Below, one piece after another: positions 58,121 through 64,000 of a stretch of DNA of 64,000 nucleotides. The DNA comes from Siphonodentalium dalli. Lineage: Eukaryota; Mollusca; Scaphopoda; Gadilida; Siphonodentaliidae. Positions within the stretch are counted from its first letter, which is position 1. Each line of letters opens with the position of its first letter. The stretch is taken from NCBI GenBank assembly GCA_032622095.1, contig CP136063.1:121230723-121294722 (forward strand). The letters run 5' to 3'. A program made the position numbers and the translations under genes. Below the pieces are notes generated by a model. It searched no databases and was not told the origin of the DNA. It worked only from the letters and a program-made list of their open reading frames with translations.

Positions 58121-59399
58121 ATAGTGGCTCTCATAAACCCCAAGACAGCAGAGAGTGTTAACAGTGAATTAGATCTTTTTACGTTACCGAATACCCAGAC
58201 ATCGGTGCTTAAAGCATCCTGGGTAGAATAAAGACCCGTTTCTACGATAACTCACGGAAGTCCTATAGAATTTCACGCTGAAGGAATCGGAGACGACTTC
58301 GTTGATCTATACAATTCTCATATTCACGTTAAAGCTAATATAGTGAGGAATGAGGAGGAGATCTGGCGGCTGGAGCTAATGTCGCCCCTGTTAACAATTT
58401 TCTCCATAGTATGTTTTCTCAAGTAGACGTCTCACTGAACGATAAATTAATCACACAATCTGCCAACACTTACCCCTATGTCGCCTATCTACAGACTTTA
58501 CTCAGTTTCGGTCCGGCGGCTAAAGATTCGCAGCTAAGTAACGTTTGTTGGGTTAAGGACACGGCCAATTAAATGGAGACTATCGGAAATGACAACGTCG
58601 GATACAAACTCAGGAAAGAAATGGCGGCTACCAGTAAGGACTTGGACATGATTGGCAAATTACACATCAGTGTTTTTAATCGAAACCAATATCTGCCCAA
58701 TGGTGTAAATCTTCGTTTGAAATTAATTCAAAAGACTCGTTCTGTTTTATGTCATCTGATGCAGAGGGTGTCTACAAGGTGAACGTGAAAGAAGTTTCTC
58801 TATTCGTGCGCAAAGTATGCGTTCAACCGGCTGTCAATTTAGCGATAATAAATGCTATGAAAAGCGGAAATCTCATGTATCCTATACAGCGAGTGGTTTG
58901 CAACACTTTTTCTGTACCTAACGGTAGCATGTCGCTGACCAAAGAACACTTATTCCAAGGTCGAGTCCCGCGTCGTGTAGTCCTCTGTTGCGTGGACAAC
59001 CAAGCATTCAGCGGAGCAGTCGCCAAGAACCCTTTCAATTTAAAAAACTACGACATAAAATTTCGTAACTCTATCCTTGGATGGGGTTTACATACCCAGC
59101 AAACCGCTGAAGCCCGATTTCGAAAATCAAGCTGTAGTTAGGAGTTACGCCAATATGTTCCAAGGATCGGGTCGCTTCTACGAAGATTCGGGAAATGGGT
59201 TAAGGCTTGGCCTCTCGATTTAACACCCACCTTGTCAGCTGGAGATGGGAATTTTGAACTAGTCAAGAACGGGAATTTGAGATTGGAGATAGGTTTCGCT
59301 ACTGCACTACCCAACACTATAAATGTTATTGTATACGACCTCATTCAAATTGAATCATCGAGAAATATCATCTTCGACTTCCTAACATCACAGTTATAA
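58121..59399 (+). pseudogene. Polinton major capsid protein (double jelly-roll), multiply broken
   Basis: The gene begins two bases after the previous stop; the expected start reads ATA-GTG, so the ATG may be lost. Recognisable segments in order are SELDLFTLPNTQTSV, GSPIEFHAEGIGDDFVDL, HSMFSQVDVSLNDKLI, NTYPYVAYLQTLLSFG, ISVFNRNQYLPNGVNL and, at the end, LRLEIGFATALPN with INVIVYDLIQ. Lesions seen: in-frame TAA at 58229-58231 and 58570-58572, and frame changes near 58365, 58735, 59110 and 59215. About 420 codons in all, usual for this family. It would form the icosahedral shell. As assembled it cannot encode a complete capsid protein. Confidence 0.88.
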
Positions 59400-59405
59400 G
59401 ACAGG

Positions 59406-59882
59406 ATGGACGGTGGTAAGATTGAATCATTTTTATTAAGAGATCTTTTCACAGGGAAGACGTTCGTTGGGGTGTTCGCTCGAGATGACTTGATCGGGGT
59501 TAAATTCAGACCTCCATTTTCCCTGGTAGCGAATACGGACAGACACCACGAACCAGGTCGTCACTGGGTAGCTATACAAGTTAACAGCCTCGGGACGGGT
59601 GCGTATTTCGATTGTTACGGAGCGGGACCTTTCCATATACACGATTTCACAAACTTCCTAGATGAGAATGCTAGCTTGTGGAACTATAATCATATGCGAC
59701 TCCAGGGTCATTGGTAGGAGATCTGCGGACTTTACTGCATATATTTTCTGAAAAGCGTTAATAGAGGAGCGTCGATGACTAGTATAACTGAAGCGTTCAG
59801 CGAATGGGACTTCGCCTCCAACGACTATAATATAATCAGATCGATAATCGACGGAAAGGCGGTCGTTTCAGACCGCCGATGA
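59406..59882 (+). pseudogene. Adenain/Ulp1-like cysteine protease, in-frame TAG
   Basis: The ATG lies 6 bp after the capsid stop. The frame has GRHWVAIQV (catalytic His, about residue 53), GAYFDCYG (acidic residue, about 69), MRLQGHW (oxyanion Gln, about 100), an in-frame TAG at 59715-59717 (codon 104), then ICGLYCIYFL with the nucleophile Cys just 3 codons after the stop. After that it is open to TGA at 59880-59882. Such proteases cleave capsid precursors during particle maturation. With the stop, the product would lack its nucleophile. The terminal TGA overlaps the next ATG (ATGA). Confidence 0.88.
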
Positions 59883-60522
59883 GCGATAGTCGCTCGATCG
59901 ATAACGTAGGCGGTTACGATCGCTTCTTTAAAACGAGAATTTCGAAGGAGGGAAGCCATCTGAGCGAAAATTTATTTCTCACAAACAACTCTGAAATCAT
60001 GATCCTTTGGGTAGAACTATCTATGCGGACGTCTCGCTTTACATGGGGAAACCGAAAATCCACATACGGAAATACTATCAGAAAGACGGCAAAAACATCC
60101 CGACGACATACGGGACTGCTTTGGACTCGAGTGAGTTCAATATTCTGCGAGATAATGTTGATAAGCTCCAAGAACTCGTCCAGCTGAAGATGCTACCGAA
60201 GAATTTCTTCTCAGAAACTTTGGACGAACACTCGACGTTGAGAGCTATACTGCTGACTACCTACACCGAGATGGGGAAGAAAGCCGTTGACTCGGAGTTG
60301 CAGAGTATGTGTTTCGGTTGCATTAATAATTGCGCATCTCAAAAAGACCACGACATGTGTTTGGGTGATGATGTCGATCAGAACGAAGTCTATGAAACGG
60401 CGATGAAAAAACTAAATAGAACTGCGTTATTCGCTAAATTCATGGAAGCGGCGAAGAAAAATAACATTGAAGCGACATTGAGTGACTTTCAAGCTATAGT
60501 TATATCTGTTGTATCTATATAA
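59879..60522 (+). pseudogene. PC4-like ssDNA-binding protein, one frame change
   Basis: The ATG overlaps the protease stop. The first frame gives about 42 residues (SIDNVGGYDRFFKTRISKEG, SENLFLTNNSEIM). At about 60003-60008 the frame changes, and the second frame runs to 60522 with IYADVSLYMGKPKIHIRKYY, KNIPTTYGTALDSSEFNIL and RDNVDKLQELV. That middle block resembles the PC4/SUB1 domain (beta strands, a short loop with basic residues, then an Asp/Glu-Trp/Phe helix). The C-terminal part has a Cys cluster (CFGCINNC) and a helix. A ssDNA-binding or late-transcription role would fit, but this is inference. Confidence 0.6.
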
Positions 60523-61819
60523 ATGTTCCAATATCCGACAACTGAATCAGACACCTGAATAGTGTTGTTGTCGTGAGTGACTTTCAGTATCTCATCATGA
60601 ACTTCGTGACATTCGAAAACGATGTATAAGTGTTGTATTTTATATCTATATAAATGTGTGTTAGTTGTATTCCAGTTTTTCAAAAATAATCCTTGGGTTT
60701 ACTTAGATCGCGTTCTATACCCTACGTTATTTTCGGTGGTATTTTCGGGTGAGCGCCCGAACATACACACTCAAAACAGCGAGGTTATAGTGGTTTAGGG
60801 GAGGGGGCTCTCTCTCTCTCTCTCCCAAACCGGAGGCTGTCCGACCAAATCGAAAATGGGTGTCATCGTTCCGAAATGGGCCGAATCGAAACGCTGCCAG
60901 GATCAGACCGATGTATCCCCGATGAGTAAACGCTCTTCATTGTCCGGACGACGGAGGCCGAATCGAAACGCTGCCAGACCGAAAATAGATGTATCCCCGA
61001 TGATTAAACGCTCTTCATTGTCCGGCCGAATCGAAACGCTGTCAGGATAGGACCGAAAATGGGGTCCCCCACGCGGCCAGGCTCAGACCGAAAATAAGTG
61101 CTCTTCTTTGTCCGACCAAATCGAAAATGGGTGTCATCGGTCGAACGACCGAAATGGACCGAATCGAAACGCCGCCAGACCGAAAATAGATGTATCACCG
61201 ATGAGTAAACGCTCTTCATTGTCCGGTCGAAAATGGGGAGCGAATCGAAACGCTATATATATATATATATATCGGGTGGTGATACAACCGAAATGAGTAA
61301 TAAATGAACGCTCTTCATTAACCGAGGGACCTCGAAATTAGGTCGGTTATGTGTGTGGTAACTCGCGTGCGAGACTATATTTATCACTGATCGACACGAG
61401 AGTGACAAACAGCCTGATGTTTATCGCGGGAAGCGAGCTATAACATCAGATTATGATTTACAATAAAAAGCTTTTCGTGTTTGATTAAGTATTATAGTAA
61501 AAGTGATATCGGTCGAGTTTGAATAGGATTAAACACAGCATTTAGTTAACGAGATCCGGCGGAGACACAGACGGACTCGCGTCTTAAGCGTGCTTAATAC
61601 ATTACTAAACTGAAGGTAAACATCGGTCGGATATTTTTAAAAGCTTTCTCTAAACACTGCAGAGTGAATCGAATTAAAGGCTAAAAATTGTAATTATCTC
61701 TCAGAGCTTGTAACACTTGCCGTCGGTGCGTATATATTATCTGATTGGTTAGCGACTAACTCGGCCTAAGTCCTCGCGTTTTTCTTAGTATAACGAGGAG
61801 AAAGCCAATTCCGTTCATT
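60523..61819. other. Long intergenic stretch upstream of the polymerase
   Basis: It holds a CT microsatellite (about 60807-60825), the tandem array at 60830-61320, a short TA run (about 61253-61272) and about 450 bp of unrecognised AT-rich sequence. This is an unusually long gap for an otherwise compact element and may contain the polymerase promoter. Confidence 0.6.
60830..61320. repeat. Degenerate tandem array, ~80-110-bp units
   Basis: gccgaatcgaaacgctgcca, gaccgaaaatagatgtatcc and aaacgctcttcattgtccgg recur in order, the last at about 60924, 61004, 61094, 61204 and 61303. Units are irregular, with parts lost. The 13-mer aacgctcttcatt is the reverse complement, with one change, of the aataaagagcgtt motif in the integrase-splitting stretch. 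Confidence 0.82.
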
Positions 61820-64000
61820 TTGTCTTTGAGTTTTGCCTGTGAGATATGCTCGAAAGATTTTAAAACAAAATTCTCTCTGAAAAGACATAAGCAGACGACC
61901 CACGAAAAGATTAAAACGTCAGACTATAATATATGTGAGAAGACTTTTCGAGATGGTTGGACTTTAAAGCGACACTTACAATCTCACAAAGCGAAAAGTT
62001 CCGACTTACAAAGCGTGCAGTGTGAAAAATGTTTCAAGAAATTCAGGGATCAGTGGAGTCTTCGCAGACATAGCAAAGTACACGACCCTAAACCCCGACA
62101 TGCGTGTTCAATCTGCGCGGCTGACTATGACTCGCTTAGGGCTTTGTTGCTCCATAAACGAACGCACGCAGCAAAATATCAGTGTCGAGCGTGTGAACTT
62201 TGGTTCCCCAGTAAAAGTAAACGTTTGCAACTCGGTCGAACTCTACACAGAAATCTCAGGCGAGCTAAAGCTGAACGCCTACGAGTTCGGTCGTGCGGTG
62301 TCAGGAAATGGGTTGATGATGATGAAACTTCACCATCTCCCGAATTGTTATCAGAAATGGATGCTGATGTTCAAGAACTTTTCAAACGAAATTGGGCTCA
62401 TATTGCTACCAAGTTCCACATTGATTGCGCGGTTCAGGACACATTCAACTTCAGACTGTCAACTGGGAATATGCGGGAAATTCGAGAAAAGATGTATCGG
62501 GAGATTTTCGATAAGATGAAAACTGCCTTCAAAATAAACTTTTCGTTCGGTTTCACACTCAAACATATCGAAACTAACGAATACAGATATTTTGTGTCGT
62601 CACAGAAGAACGCCCGCGTGTTACCCGAACCGAGACTCATTAAAAACAAAAGTGATTTTGATAAATTCGTAGAAGATGTTCTTGAATTAGATCTGGCGGA
62701 AACAGCTCGATTGAACAGACCCAACACAAAATATGCTGTACATTTATTAACGAATGTGACTTTTTACGTTTCCAAGTTAGTGTACTATTATATAGGAAAT
62801 GAGCAATATTTACCTGATTACATTACGAACAATCCAGGATTATATTCACTCAAATCGATCGGGGACAGAGACAATCTATGTTTTTTTTTAGATGTTTAGA
62901 ATTGCATAAGGGTAAAAATATTGTTGAGGTTGGTTCAACGGAACACTTGTTAAATTCATATTCTATGTTTACTAACGACCCTGTGAATGAGTTTCGAGGA
63001 GTTACTATTCACGATATTGATCGATTCGAAAATATTTTTGAGGTGAATATCGCTATATACGAATTAATGCCTTATGAAGGTAAAGTGTCCGCCAGTTTAA
63101 TAAGGCGTTCTAGTGATTCCTAGAACACTACGTTATATCTTAATTTTTACAAGGGGCATTTCAGTTTCATTATAGATATAGCTTTATATGCCCAGTCATT
63201 TAACTGTGTGGTGTTTTCTAAGTTTTGGGATAATCTCGAATCCTTGATGCGACACGAAACCGCATGCATCAACAAATCTACAAGGACGGCATACCCCGGA
63301 GGAGTCTACTCTCCAGAGCCGACAGTTTTTGAAAAATTAGAGATTGAGGATTTGGAAATCGCCGATGAGGATAAATTCTACCCATATAGGATCGTGTATG
63401 ATTTCGAAACCTATTTCTCTAAGGAGGAACTTCCCAGATCGTCGATCAAACAGAAATTTGAAGCTCGTCATATTCCTCTAAGCGTCAGTGTGGCGTCAAA
63501 CGTGCCGGGTTTCACAGAACCTCGGTGCTTCGTAACAACCGGTGATCATCGAGATTTGGTTCGGCGTTGGCTGGGATACATGACGGAAATCGCTGAAAAC
63601 GCTCACGAATTGATGTTAGAAAAGTTTGAGTCCGTGCTAGTCGCTATCCAAACGGAATATGAAACGTCACTTGCGACAGAACCCGACGCGGAATTGCGTA
63701 GAACTCACCCTCTACAACAACTAAAAAAGAGTTTCCTCTAAATATCTACAACAAGTACCAGTTGTCGGGTTCAATTCCGGCCCCTACGATTTATGCGTTG
63801 TCAAAACAGAATTGATGGAACATTTGCTTAGGGAAAACGAACTCCACTTTGTTATCAAGAGAACGAACAATCTGATGTGCGTGCAAAGTGACAATTTCAA
63901 GTTTTTGGATATAAAGAATTTCCTGGCTCCGAATTATTCTTATGATAAGTACATCAAAGCTTACGATTGCTCAAACACCAAAGGCTATTTTTGCTATGAG
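61820..64000 (+). pseudogene. Family B DNA polymerase with N-terminal C2H2 fingers, frameshifted, runs off the window
   Basis: The frame from about 61820 has no clear ATG (open back to 61760). C2H2 fingers: C7, C10, H23, H28; a second with one Cys lost (C39, H52, H56); C68, C71, H84, H88; C96, C99, H112, H116; and a partial fifth at C122, C125. A polymerase N-terminal region follows. At a T9 run (62881-62889) the frame changes; the next frame has an in-frame TAG at 63121-63123 and then carries IVYDFETYF (ExoI, Asp-x-Glu). It ends at 63739, and the third frame gives VVGFNSGPYDLCVVK (ExoII). The palm and finger motifs and the protein-priming insertions lie beyond the window. It would copy the Polinton genome. 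Confidence 0.88.

Larger units (their letters stand above)
52051..64000 (+). mobile_element. Maverick/Polinton (adintovirus-like) element, right end outside the window
   Basis: At least ten genes, all on the plus strand, form the Polinton set: packaging ATPase, retroviral-type integrase, minor and major capsid proteins, adenain-like protease and family B DNA polymerase, plus small conserved accessory proteins. Gene spacing is tight in places (two ATGA start/stop overlaps), as in compact viral genomes. Most genes carry stops or frameshifts, the integrase is split by 2.1 kb, and a tandem array sits upstream of the polymerase. Terminal inverted repeats and the 6-bp target duplication could not be examined because the right end is missing. 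Confidence 0.93.

Noticed and set aside
60856-61296. Frames with repeated RNAARPKIDVSPM phrases
   Set aside because: They are the translation of the tandem array upstream of the polymerase.
53065-63123. Alternative genetic code to explain TAA/TAG within genes
   Set aside because: Several Polinton genes also carry frameshifts and end normally at TAA or TGA; decay explains all observations more simply. Kept only as a low-weight finding.

Overview
This is eukaryotic, AT-rich, intron-tolerant animal DNA. I found no intact host gene, rRNA, tRNA or CRISPR array. Nearly everything recognisable is a transposable element, an element relic, or a tandem or inverted repeat. The dispersed repeats (units with 'caagatggc' and 'gccatgtttt', and units with 'gggccataactc' ending in GGACGAC-rich tails) and the mix of hAT, Mutator, CR1/L2-like, jockey-like, Ty3-like and Polinton elements fit a marine invertebrate, most likely a lophotrochozoan such as a mollusc. 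That assignment is an inference from repeat style, not from a marker gene.

Layout. 1-16 kb: a 1.7-kb element with an internal tandem array and decayed relatives of it; a hAT-type element with an exact 8-bp target duplication (6302-7660); small inverted-repeat elements; a ~320-bp tandem array; and an internally deleted hAT element that keeps a split BED zinc finger (13343-15072). 16.9-20 kb: a CR1/L2-like endonuclease cut off by an assembly gap, then a 2.3-kb fold-back element. 20.9-29.6 kb: a nested region in which ~400-bp inverted arms enclose a reverse-transcriptase relic. That relic is split by an element with an 8-bp target duplication and a THAP finger fragment, and the right arm is split by two further insertions. 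29.7-31.3 kb: a Mutator-like element with a 9-bp target duplication and termini made of arrays of one 14-bp motif. 32-37.4 kb: two relics of a jockey-like reverse transcriptase, one with a clean TTAA-type MITE insertion, separated by GC-richer tandem arrays. 37.8-50.4 kb: inverted-repeat elements, a direct ~640-bp duplication, 407-bp and 609-bp tandem duplications, a 129-bp array and long hairpins.

50.7-51.7 kb (minus strand) holds a frameshifted Ty3-like integrase. From 52.05 kb to the right edge runs a Maverick/Polinton on the plus strand. Its order is packaging ATPase, small basic/hydrophobic protein, conserved acidic protein, integrase (split by 2.1 kb of foreign-looking DNA), small membrane protein, minor-capsid candidate, glycine-rich basic protein, double-jelly-roll major capsid protein, adenain-type cysteine protease, PC4-like ssDNA-binding protein, then a protein-primed family B DNA polymerase preceded by C2H2 fingers and running off the window. 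In known Polintons these genes would serve replication and integration (polymerase, integrase) and particle assembly (capsids, protease, ATPase). Here most of them carry frameshifts or in-frame stops, so this copy looks like a decaying relic, although some breaks sit at homopolymers and could be assembly errors.
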